Assembly (NCBI GenBank): GCA_028869355.1
Contig: JAGWSK010000043.1
Location: 1-5,367 of the forward strand
Source of the DNA: Alphaproteobacteria bacterium
Lineage (GTDB): Bacteria > Pseudomonadota > Alphaproteobacteria > Micropepsales > Micropepsaceae
Length of the DNA stretch: 5,367 bases
Direction of reading: 5' to 3'
Position numbers and translations under genes: made by a program. The notes under the pieces are model-generated. The model had not been told where the DNA came from and searched no databases. It worked only from the letters and a program-made list of their open reading frames with translations. Within the stretch, counting starts at the first letter, position 1, and every line of letters starts with the position of its first letter. Positions 1 to 5,367 of the stretch are shown in pieces.

Positions 1-840
1 AAACGCCGGGTGGTCCTCGTGCGGCAGCGGCGCCACCTCGTAGCCGAAGTAGTAGGTATTGTTCGGCTCACAGACATCCTCGATCAGCGGCCCCGGATGG
101 ACCCGCACCCAGGTCTGTTTGGCGTTCCACGGCATGTTGAACGCACCGGGGTCCTCGACATGCACTAGGACCTGAAGCGTCTTGCCGCCGTCAATCATCT
201 TGAACCGCTCGATGACATGCAGTTGGGTGGTGTGTGGCGTGCGGTAATTGTCGACAAATGTCCGGTCCGAAAGCCCGATCGTGTCCACCACCAATTCGTC
301 GCCTTCGTAGTGCCCGATAGATTCTCCGTACCAGGACGGTTTCGGGTTTTTGGAATGCTGCGTGTTCATGTAGATGTGGCGGGTCGAAGCGTAAAGCTCG
401 TTGACCATCACCACTTCGTTCGGCGTCTGGATGAAGTGCAGCGGCTGGCCGCGATTGTAGATGTCCATGCCGGGAACACCGCCGGGCCAGCAGCGCTCGC
501 GCGCAATGAACGGCACTTTACCGGCCAGCACTTCGTCATTCGTTTTTTTCATCTGGGCGATGACCCAGGGCTGGAGAATCGGATTCGTCAAATCGGCCAC
601 GCGGTAAGTCGACTGCCGTCCGTTACCGTTGGGAATGTAAGGATGCTTCGGATCGGCGAGCACCGGCCCGGGACCGCTGTCCGGCGGCAGAAAATCGTCG
701 GCCGCGGGCCGGTCGATGCTCCACGCCGTTCCGCCGTCCGGGTTGAAATTCGGAAAATCATCCGCGCGGCCGGCGGAAAGCCCCGGCGTTGCTACGGTGG
801 TGCAAAGCATCGCAGCGGCAATCCAGCGGAATTTCGGCAT
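1..840 (-). CDS. Secreted protein of unknown function, soil-bacterium family (partial, 3' end beyond the window)
   Basis: I translated 280 codons from the ATG at 838-840 down to base 1 with no stop, so the C-terminus is cut by the left edge. The N-terminus (MPKFRWIAAAMLCTTVATPG) is a Sec-type signal peptide with probable cleavage after LSA (residue 23) or GRA (residue 26), so the mature protein should be exported. The body has no enzyme motif I can name. It carries stretches I associate with a family of uncharacterised exported proteins common in Acidobacteria and soil proteobacteria: WYGESIGHYEGDELVVDTIG around residues 174-193, then DRTFVDNYRTPHTTQLHV, and later VEDPGAFNMPW and a CEPNNTYY stretch near the end. 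Family members, as I recall, end soon after that last region, so probably few residues are missing. Two Cys remain in the mature chain (ERCWPG and DVCEPN) and could form a disulfide. A weak GGGA lies 8 nt before the ATG, and a better AGGAG lies 17 nt before it. It is divergent from the exported ThDP enzyme; a shared role is inference only. Confidence 0.82.
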   Translation of the reverse strand, partial: MPKFRWIAAAMLCTTVATPGLSAGRADDFPNFNPDGGTAWSIDRPAADDFLPPDSGPGPVLADPKHPYIPNGNGRQSTYRVADLTNPILQPWVIAQMKKTNDEVLAGKVPFIARERCWPGGVPGMDIYNRGQPLHFIQTPNEVVMVNELYASTRHIYMNTQHSKNPKPSWYGESIGHYEGDELVVDTIGLSDRTFVDNYRTPHTTQLHVIERFKMIDGGKTLQVLVHVEDPGAFNMPWNAKQTWVRVHPGPLIEDVCEPNNTYYFGYEVAPLPHEDHPAF

Positions 841-1035
841 GAGTCGTTTCCCAACAGCTCCTGCAGGCAATGGTAGCCGATTTTAACTCTACAAGGCACG
901 AGGAATTGCGCTGCCGTCGGCTTGGCATCGCACTCGCCGGGTGGCAAATTCGCCCGCGCGATTTCCTTCTCCGTCTGTGGAGGAGGCATCGATCCGGGCA
1001 GCGGTGAGACGGGGATAGCTGGCGCGCCGGATTTC

Positions 1036-1042
1036 AGGGAGG
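1036..1042 (+). promoter_or_regulatory. Strong Shine-Dalgarno that sets the start of the ThDP enzyme
   Basis: AGGGAGG lies 5 nt before the ATG at 1048. It decides the start: the same frame stays open upstream to a TTG at 922, but that start would place 42 extra residues before the twin-arginine signal and lacks a comparable ribosome binding site. Confidence 0.8.
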
Positions 1043-1047
1043 AACTC

Positions 1048-2973
1048 ATGTCAAAGCGCATCAAGCGTCGTCAGTTTCTGGCGGGCGTCGCCGCCGCAGG
1101 ACCGGCCATCAGCCTGATTTCCACCACCGGCACGGCCGCGGCGCAAACTGCTCCGGCTTCCAGCATTCCACCGGTGCCGAATGACGAGCGCTCCCTCAAC
1201 GACATGCCGCCGCAGACCCAGGGCAAGAGCGGTTCGGATTTCATGATCGACGTCATCAAAACGCTCGACATCGACTATTGCGCTTCCCTGCCTGGTTCGA
1301 CCTTCCGCGGCCTGCAGGAGTCCATGATCAACTATGGCGGCAACCGCAAGCCGGAGTTCATCACCACGCTGCACGAGGACTCCGCCGCCGCGATGTGCCA
1401 TGGCTATGCGAAAGTCGCGCACAAGCCGATGGCCTGCATGGTGCACGGCACGGTAGGACTGCAGCATGCTTCGATGGCGATTTACAACGCGTTCGCCGAC
1501 CGCGTTCCCATGATCGTGCTGACCGGCAACATCGGCAATTCGGTCACGCGGCAGATGAATGTCGAGTGGAACCATTCGGCGCAGGATCAGGCGATCACCG
1601 TCCGTGACTTCACCAAATGGGACGATCAACCGCAATCGCTGCAGGCTTTCGCCGATTCCATGGTGCGCGCCTATGATCTCGCGACCACCGTGCCGATGGC
1701 GCCGGTGCTGATCACCGCCGACGGCGATCTGCAGGAAGACACCATTCCTCCGGGCATGGAGAAAAAGCTCTATATCCCGAAGCTGAAAATGCGCGGCCAT
1801 CCGACCGGCGATCCGGCGCTGGTACAGGACGCGGCAAAGATGTTGGTCGCGGCGGAAAATCCCGTCATTTACGTCAACCGCTACGCGCGGACCGATAATG
1901 GCCCGGCGCTGCTGGTCGAACTGGCTGAACTGCTCCAGGCGCCGGTGGTGGACAGTCACGGCCGCATGAACATCGCGAATCGGCATCCGTTGAATCATTC
2001 GCCGCGCCGCGAACCAACCTTTGCCAATGCGGATGTGATTCTGGCGCTCGAGCCGGTCGACATCTGGGGTCTGACGAATTACGTCGCCGACCTGATCGGC
2101 CGCCCCGATTTGCCGCCGCGGCGCAATCCGAATCTCAAAATCATCCATATCGGTTCGGAAATGCTGCTGACAAAATCCAATTTCCAGGATTCGCAGCGTT
2201 ACGCGCAGGTCGATCTGTCGATCGCCGGCGATGCGGAATCGACCATGCCGTCGCTGATCGAAGCGGTGAAATCGCAGATCACCGCGGCGCACAAATCGCG
2301 CTTTGCCGCACGCGGGCAGAAACTGCACGAGATGTCGGCGAAATTCCTCGACGCGGCGCGGCAGGACGTCGCCTATCAATGGGAAGCACGCCCGATCAGC
2401 ACCGGACGCATGGTCATGGAGCTGTGGGACCAGATCAGAAATGAAGACTGGATGATGCCGACCGAATCGCAATTCATCAGCGATTGGCCGTTCCGCCTTT
2501 GGGACATGAACAAGCCCTGGCACACCATGGGCGGATCGGGCGCGCAGGGGATCGGCTACAACACACCGGCCGCTTTGGGTGCCGCGCTCGCCAATAAGCA
2601 GCATGGCCGCGTCACGGTTGCCATGGTCGGCGACGGCGATTTCAATATGGCGCCGGGCGTGTTGTGGACCGCAACCCATCATCAGATTCCCATTCTCTAT
2701 CTGGTGCACAACAACCGCGCCTATCATCAGGAAGTCATGATGATCGTCCGCATGGCGGACCGCCGGATGCGCTCCAACAGCCCGAACCTGTATGTCGGGA
2801 CCAAGATCGAGGGCCCGAATATCGACTACGCGAAAATCGCGCAGGGCTATGGGATGTATGCCGAGGGACCGATTTCCGATCCGAAGGACCTGGCGGCGGC
2901 GATCCGCCGCGGTGTCGAACGGGTGAAGCGCGGTGAACCCGCTTTGATTGATATTGTCTCGGAAGGCCGGTGA
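1048..2973 (+). CDS. Tat-exported thiamine diphosphate-dependent enzyme (acetolactate synthase/pyruvate oxidase/benzoylformate decarboxylase superfamily)
   Basis: The product has 641 residues. Residues 1-32 form a Tat signal: RIKRRQFLAG (twin Arg 7-8 followed by QFL), a hydrophobic Ala-rich stretch, and likely cleavage after AAA at 32. The three usual ThDP domains follow. The N-terminal pyrimidine-binding domain (about 60-235) has the catalytic Glu110 in TTLHEDSAAA, and HGTVGLQHA at 133-141 where relatives have a GPG-type loop. A central Rossmann-like domain (about 253-405) includes NPVIYVNRY and a PVVDSHGR strand. The C-terminal ThDP/Mg domain (about 455-640) has GGSGAQGIG, then GDG at 528-530 followed 24 residues later by NN at 555-556, the standard cofactor motif. 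No key cofactor residue is missing, so it should be active. The chain is somewhat longer than a typical cytosolic 530-600-residue homologue, mainly because of the signal and linker. The reaction is not readable from sequence: 2-oxo acid decarboxylation or oxidation is the family default, and whether FAD is bound is unclear. The next gene, an exported cytochrome c, overlaps its stop and argues for an oxidative reaction in the periplasm. Confidence 0.93.
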   Translation: MSKRIKRRQFLAGVAAAGPAISLISTTGTAAAQTAPASSIPPVPNDERSLNDMPPQTQGKSGSDFMIDVIKTLDIDYCASLPGSTFRGLQESMINYGGNRKPEFITTLHEDSAAAMCHGYAKVAHKPMACMVHGTVGLQHASMAIYNAFADRVPMIVLTGNIGNSVTRQMNVEWNHSAQDQAITVRDFTKWDDQPQSLQAFADSMVRAYDLATTVPMAPVLITADGDLQEDTIPPGMEKKLYIPKLKMRGHPTGDPALVQDAAKMLVAAENPVIYVNRYARTDNGPALLVELAELLQAPVVDSHGRMNIANRHPLNHSPRREPTFANADVILALEPVDIWGLTNYVADLIGRPDLPPRRNPNLKIIHIGSEMLLTKSNFQDSQRYAQVDLSIAGDAESTMPSLIEAVKSQITAAHKSRFAARGQKLHEMSAKFLDAARQDVAYQWEARPISTGRMVMELWDQIRNEDWMMPTESQFISDWPFRLWDMNKPWHTMGGSGAQGIGYNTPAALGAALANKQHGRVTVAMVGDGDFNMAPGVLWTATHHQIPILYLVHNNRAYHQEVMMIVRMADRRMRSNSPNLYVGTKIEGPNIDYAKIAQGYGMYAEGPISDPKDLAAAIRRGVERVKRGEPALIDIVSEGR

Positions 2974-3329
2974 GGTCCTCGGTGCGTAAATTTACGATTT
3001 TGGCCGGGTTGCTGTTGGCCGTGAGTTTGGCGCAGGCACAGGAATACGCTCCCCCCAAAGGTGACGCGCATAACGGCGCTGCTTTGTTTCAGAAGTTCGG
3101 CTGTTATTCCTGCCACGGATCATGGGGGCAGGGCACCGGGCGGGACGGCCCGCGGCTCAATCCTCCGCCGGCATTTCCCGTGGTTCTGCAGCAGTTGCGC
3201 ACACCACGCCGCGAGATGCCGCCCTATGTGGCAAGCATAATTCCCGACCAGGGCGTCGCCGATATTTACGCTTATCTCTCCAGCCTGCCGAAAGCGCCCG
3301 ATCCGAAGTCGATCAAGGAACTTCAGTAA
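2970..3329 (+). CDS. Small exported class I cytochrome c, translationally coupled to the ThDP enzyme
   Basis: The 119-residue product has an N-terminal Sec signal (hydrophobic LAGLLLAVSLAQA, probable cleavage after residue 23) and one covalent heme site, CYSCH at 45-49. REMPPY contains Met83, the likely distal axial heme ligand, and GVADIYAYLSSLP near the end is the usual C-terminal helix of single-heme cytochromes. The mature protein of about 96 residues should be soluble in the periplasm. The GTG start overlaps the upstream TGA (GTGA), with GGAAGG only 3 nt before it. A second GTG at 2982 has GAGG 6 nt upstream and gives a more typical signal starting MRKFTILAG (115 residues); either start is possible. 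The overlap indicates co-translation with the ThDP enzyme, so it is the obvious candidate electron acceptor for that enzyme; this is inferred from context. It ends 20 bp before the stop of the convergent cytochrome gene. Confidence 0.92.
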   Translation: MRSSVRKFTILAGLLLAVSLAQAQEYAPPKGDAHNGAALFQKFGCYSCHGSWGQGTGRDGPRLNPPPAFPVVLQQLRTPRREMPPYVASIIPDQGVADIYAYLSSLPKAPDPKSIKELQ

Positions 3330-3349
3330 CCCGGCTTAGGCGCGGTCGA

Positions 3350-3985
3350 TCAGCGGCCGCCGGCGGCAGGTGCCCCACCTTTGGCACCGGCTTCTGCGCC
3401 GCTGCCTGCGGTTTTAGGTTGATTGGCCACCGGTTCGGGCGCCGGGAATGGCGCCGGCGTATCGGCCTGCATGCGCAGCCAGGCAATCACGTCGAGCCGG
3501 TCTTGTGGTTTCGGCAGGCCGCCAAAGGTCATTTTTGTGCCGGGAATGAACACCTGCGGCTGCTTAATGAATTCGAAAATGTCAGCGTAAGTCCAATTGC
3601 CGCCTTTGGCTTTCATCGCCGCCGAATAGTCGAAACCAGGATGGGCGGCGCGCGGCCGGCCGACAACGCCGTACAGATTCGGACCGATTTTGTTGGGGCC
3701 ACCCTTGGTGAAATCGTGACAGGCCATGCATTGCTGCGCGATCATTTCGCCTTTCATGACGTCGGCCGTGGGTATGACCATCGCAAAATCCGGGATCGGT
3801 TCCGCGGCCGGTGCCTGCGGTGTCGTTTCCGATGATGCCGTCGCAACCACTCCGGGTACGATATAGCCCGGCTTCGCCGGTGCCGGCGAGTAATAGATGG
3901 CCTGACTGATGAGCGACACCGCAACAAGGAACAACAGGCAGCCGAGCACGCTCCCGATGACTTTGTTCCATTCAAACGAATCCAT
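3350..3985 (-). CDS. cycM: Membrane-anchored cytochrome c, CycM type
   Basis: The 211-residue product starts MDSFEWNKVIGSVLG, with one membrane segment at about 9-31 that looks like an uncleaved anchor. A Pro/Ala-rich linker (about 33-70) leads to a class I cytochrome c domain (about 75-173). Heme attachment is CMACH at 86-90, followed by KIGPNLYGVVGR. The GTKMTF segment supplies Met152 as the distal ligand, and DRLDVIAWLRMQ is the C-terminal helix. This matches the CycM/cytochrome c552 family, which in Bradyrhizobium passes electrons from the bc1 complex to an aa3-type oxidase. After the heme domain comes a low-complexity tail of about 35 residues rich in Pro, Ala and Gly, probably disordered. 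GGAG lies 7 nt before the ATG. The gene is divergent from kdsB, as I recall for Bradyrhizobium relatives, and convergent with the small cytochrome. Gene symbol is by family resemblance. Confidence 0.9.
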   Translation of the reverse strand: MDSFEWNKVIGSVLGCLLFLVAVSLISQAIYYSPAPAKPGYIVPGVVATASSETTPQAPAAEPIPDFAMVIPTADVMKGEMIAQQCMACHDFTKGGPNKIGPNLYGVVGRPRAAHPGFDYSAAMKAKGGNWTYADIFEFIKQPQVFIPGTKMTFGGLPKPQDRLDVIAWLRMQADTPAPFPAPEPVANQPKTAGSGAEAGAKGGAPAAGGR

Positions 3986-4057
3986 TGGCGTGCTCCGGAA
4001 GTGGCGGCTTATAGAAATTTGCGGCGATGTTGCGCGGGCGCGCGGACATTACCTTCG

Positions 4058-4080
4058 AGCCGCAATGCGTCATTGCGGCT
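4058..4080. repeat. Perfect inverted repeat (10-bp arms, 3-nt loop) upstream of kdsB
   Basis: AGCCGCAATG at 4058-4067 and CATTGCGGCT at 4071-4080 are exact reverse complements separated by CGT. It lies in the 125-bp region between the divergent cycM and kdsB genes, ending 30 nt before the kdsB ATG. No T-tract follows on either strand, so it does not look like an intrinsic terminator. It could be a protein-binding operator or a hairpin in the kdsB leader. Confidence 0.75.
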
Positions 4081-4110
4081 AAGCGTCGCATAAGGCACAG
4101 AGTTCCAGGC

Positions 4111-4851
4111 ATGACTGCAATTATTGTGATTCCCGCCCGCATGGCATCGAAGAGGCTGCCGGGGAAGCCGCTCGCAGACATCGCGGGAACGGCCATGATT
4201 GTCCGCGTCTGGCGGCAGGCCATGAGCGCCAATACCGGCCCCGTATTGGTCGCCGCCGCAGAAGCCGAGATCGCCGAAGCGATTCGCCGGGCGGGCGGTA
4301 ACGCCGTGCTGACCGAACCGGAATTGGCATCGGGTTCGGACCGCGTGCACGCGGCGCTCATGCAATATGATCCGAAGCGGCGCTTCGATGTGGTGATCAA
4401 TCTGCAGGGCGATCTTCCGGCCCTCGATCCGCGGGCCGTAATTGCTGTCGCAGCGGCGCTCAAGGACAGTGGCGCCGATATTGCGACTCTTGCGGCAGCG
4501 ATCAGCGATCCGCGCGATACCGACAATCCCGCGGTGGTCAAACCCATCGTGGCATGGGACGACGCGCACGCCCGTGGACGGGCGCTGTATTTCACCCGTG
4601 CGCGCGCCCCCTTTGGCGACGGCCCCCTGTTCCACCATGTCGGCATTTACGCATTTACGCGGTCGGCGCTGGAGCGCTTCATCGCCCTGCCCATGTCGCC
4701 GCTGGAGCGGCGTGAAAAACTCGAACAGTTGCGCGCGCTCGAGGCCGGCATGCACATTGAAGTTGCACGCATTGACGAGGTTCCGTTGTCCGTCGACACT
4801 CCGGAAGACCTCGAGAAGGCCAGGACAATCCTTTCGGCGCAGCAAATATGA
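4111..4851 (+). CDS. kdsB: 3-deoxy-manno-octulosonate cytidylyltransferase (CMP-Kdo synthetase)
   Basis: This cytoplasmic enzyme activates Kdo with CTP to give CMP-Kdo and diphosphate, the donor for the inner core of lipopolysaccharide. The 246-residue product matches the family length (about 245-250). Visible motifs in order are the nucleotide-binding start IPARMASKRLPGKPL (7-21), ASGSDRVHAAL (73-83), the metal/nucleotide site NLQGDLP (98-104, Asp101), YFTRARAPFGDG (160-171), HHVGIYAF (175-182), SPLERREKLEQLRALEAG (196-213) and VDTPEDLEKAR (228-238). The QGDLP form replaces the QGDEP of E. coli; I recall a hydrophobic residue at this place in other alphaproteobacteria. The ATG at 4111 was chosen because it places the IPAR motif seven residues in, as in homologues; an in-frame ATG at 4027 would add 28 unrelated residues and read through the inverted repeat. 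The ribosome binding site is weak (AAGG about 15 nt upstream, CAGG almost touching the ATG). The stop overlaps the pheA start by ATGA. Confidence 0.95.
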   Translation: MTAIIVIPARMASKRLPGKPLADIAGTAMIVRVWRQAMSANTGPVLVAAAEAEIAEAIRRAGGNAVLTEPELASGSDRVHAALMQYDPKRRFDVVINLQGDLPALDPRAVIAVAAALKDSGADIATLAAAISDPRDTDNPAVVKPIVAWDDAHARGRALYFTRARAPFGDGPLFHHVGIYAFTRSALERFIALPMSPLERREKLEQLRALEAGMHIEVARIDEVPLSVDTPEDLEKARTILSAQQI

Positions 4852-5367
4852 ACGAAATCGCATTGATCCAGAAAGCTCGCCGGGTGGTGTTTCAGGGCGA
4901 ACCCGGTTCCTATTCGCATCTCGCCGCGCGCGAGGCATTGCCGCATTGCGAAGCGATGGCCGCGCCGACTTTTGAAGACGCATTCACGGCGCTTCGCAGC
5001 GAAGCGGTCGACCTCGGGATGATCCCGATCGAAAACTCGCTGCATGGGCGCATTGCCGATATTCATTATCTGCTGCCCGAATCGCCGCTCTACATCCTGG
5101 CCGAGCATTTCCACCGCGTGCGCCATCAGCTCATGGCGATTCCCGGGGCCACCCTGTCGTCGATCACCACCGTGGTCAGCCAGGAGCCCGCACTGGGTCA
5201 GTGCCGCAACATCGTGCGCGAACTCGGTCTGAAACGGCAACTTTGGGCCGATACGGCCGGCGCCGCGCGGCATGTGGCCGACGTCAAGGACCGGACGCTG
5301 GCGGCGGTGGCCTCCCGGCTTGCCGCGGAAATTCACGGGCTCAACATCCTGCGCAACGATGTCGAGG
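4848..5367 (+). CDS. pheA: Prephenate dehydratase (partial, 3' end beyond the window)
   Basis: The enzyme converts prephenate to phenylpyruvate in phenylalanine synthesis in the cytoplasm. The window holds 173 codons of a protein usually about 280-290 residues long in this group. It is a stand-alone dehydratase: the reading begins directly with the dehydratase domain and has no N-terminal chorismate mutase domain. Motifs are VVFQGEPGSYSHLAA (13-27), TFEDAF (41-46), PIENSLHGRIADIHYLL (60-76), SQEPALGQC (111-119), DTAGAARHVAD (135-145) and AAVASRLAAEIHGLNIL (152-168), all typical of PheA. The catalytic TRF region and the ACT regulatory domain that binds phenylalanine would lie past the right edge, so feedback control cannot be judged. 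The ATG overlaps the kdsB stop (ATGA) and has only a poor ribosome binding site, consistent with translational coupling to kdsB. Confidence 0.95.
   Translation, partial: MNEIALIQKARRVVFQGEPGSYSHLAAREALPHCEAMAAPTFEDAFTALRSEAVDLGMIPIENSLHGRIADIHYLLPESPLYILAEHFHRVRHQLMAIPGATLSSITTVVSQEPALGQCRNIVRELGLKRQLWADTAGAARHVADVKDRTLAAVASRLAAEIHGLNILRNDVE

Noticed and set aside
922..1047. In-frame upstream extension of the ThDP enzyme from a TTG
   Set aside because: It would bury the twin-arginine signal 42 residues inside the protein, and it lacks the strong ribosome binding site present at 1036-1042.
841..1047. ThDP riboswitch before the ThDP enzyme
   Set aside because: The spacer contains TGAGA but not the other conserved THI-box segments in order, so no riboswitch is called.
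1051..2727. Long open frame (558 codons) antisense to the ThDP enzyme
   Set aside because: It lies wholly opposite a gene with clear motifs. Its His/Arg-rich composition is typical of a mirror frame in G+C-rich DNA, and it shows no domain.
3353..3367. G+C palindromes (GCGGCCGC and GCCGCCGGCGGC) as a terminator between the convergent cytochromes
   Set aside because: They fall inside the last codons of the CycM-type gene (Ala/Gly-rich tail), and no T-tract follows on either strand.
3122..3835. Plus-strand frame of 237 codons across the two cytochrome genes
   Set aside because: It overlaps both real genes, which have heme motifs and signals, and its own translation shows no coherent domain.
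4009..4015. CTTATAG as overlapping -10 elements for cycM and kdsB
   Set aside because: TATAAG/TATAGA-like hexamers can be read on both strands, but I found no acceptable -35 at 16-18 bp spacing, so a promoter call is not supported.
4009..4983. Long minus-strand frame opposite kdsB and the start of pheA
   Set aside because: It is antisense to two genes with complete family motifs; its translation is Arg/His-rich without a recognisable domain.

Overview
The window looks like chromosomal DNA of an alphaproteobacterium, most likely from the Bradyrhizobium/Xanthobacteraceae side of the Rhizobiales. The reasons are the high G+C content with G/C-rich third codon positions, and the right-hand block of a membrane-anchored CycM-type cytochrome c gene divergent from kdsB and pheA, an arrangement I recall from Bradyrhizobium relatives. 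This placement rests on recognition and synteny; I could run no search.

Left part (1-3329): a cluster of three genes whose products all appear to leave the cytoplasm. On the minus strand, cut by the left edge, is a secreted protein of a soil-bacterium family of unknown function. After a 207-bp intergenic region, the plus strand carries a 641-residue thiamine diphosphate (ThDP) enzyme of the acetolactate synthase/pyruvate oxidase/benzoylformate decarboxylase superfamily. It has an intact catalytic Glu and GDG...NN cofactor motif and begins with a twin-arginine (Tat) signal. Its stop overlaps the GTG start of a small soluble c-type cytochrome with a Sec signal, so the two are probably co-translated. 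The simplest model, which is inference, is a periplasmic ThDP-dependent oxidation of a 2-oxo acid or similar compound, with electrons passed to the cytochrome. ThDP enzymes are normally cytoplasmic, so this is the most interesting part of the window.

Middle (3350-3985, minus strand): a membrane-anchored class I cytochrome c of CycM type, convergent with the small cytochrome and only 20 bp from it. It probably carries electrons to a terminal oxidase and could be a downstream partner of the exported module, although its conserved neighbours suggest an older, general role.

Right part (4111-5367, plus strand): kdsB (CMP-Kdo synthetase, lipopolysaccharide core) and pheA (prephenate dehydratase, phenylalanine synthesis), overlapping by ATGA, with pheA cut by the right edge. 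A perfect 10-bp inverted repeat with a 3-nt loop lies 30 nt upstream of kdsB. kdsB indicates a Gram-negative cell with Kdo-containing LPS, consistent with periplasmic localisation of the exported proteins.

No tRNA, rRNA, CRISPR array, insertion sequence or convincing intrinsic terminator was seen.
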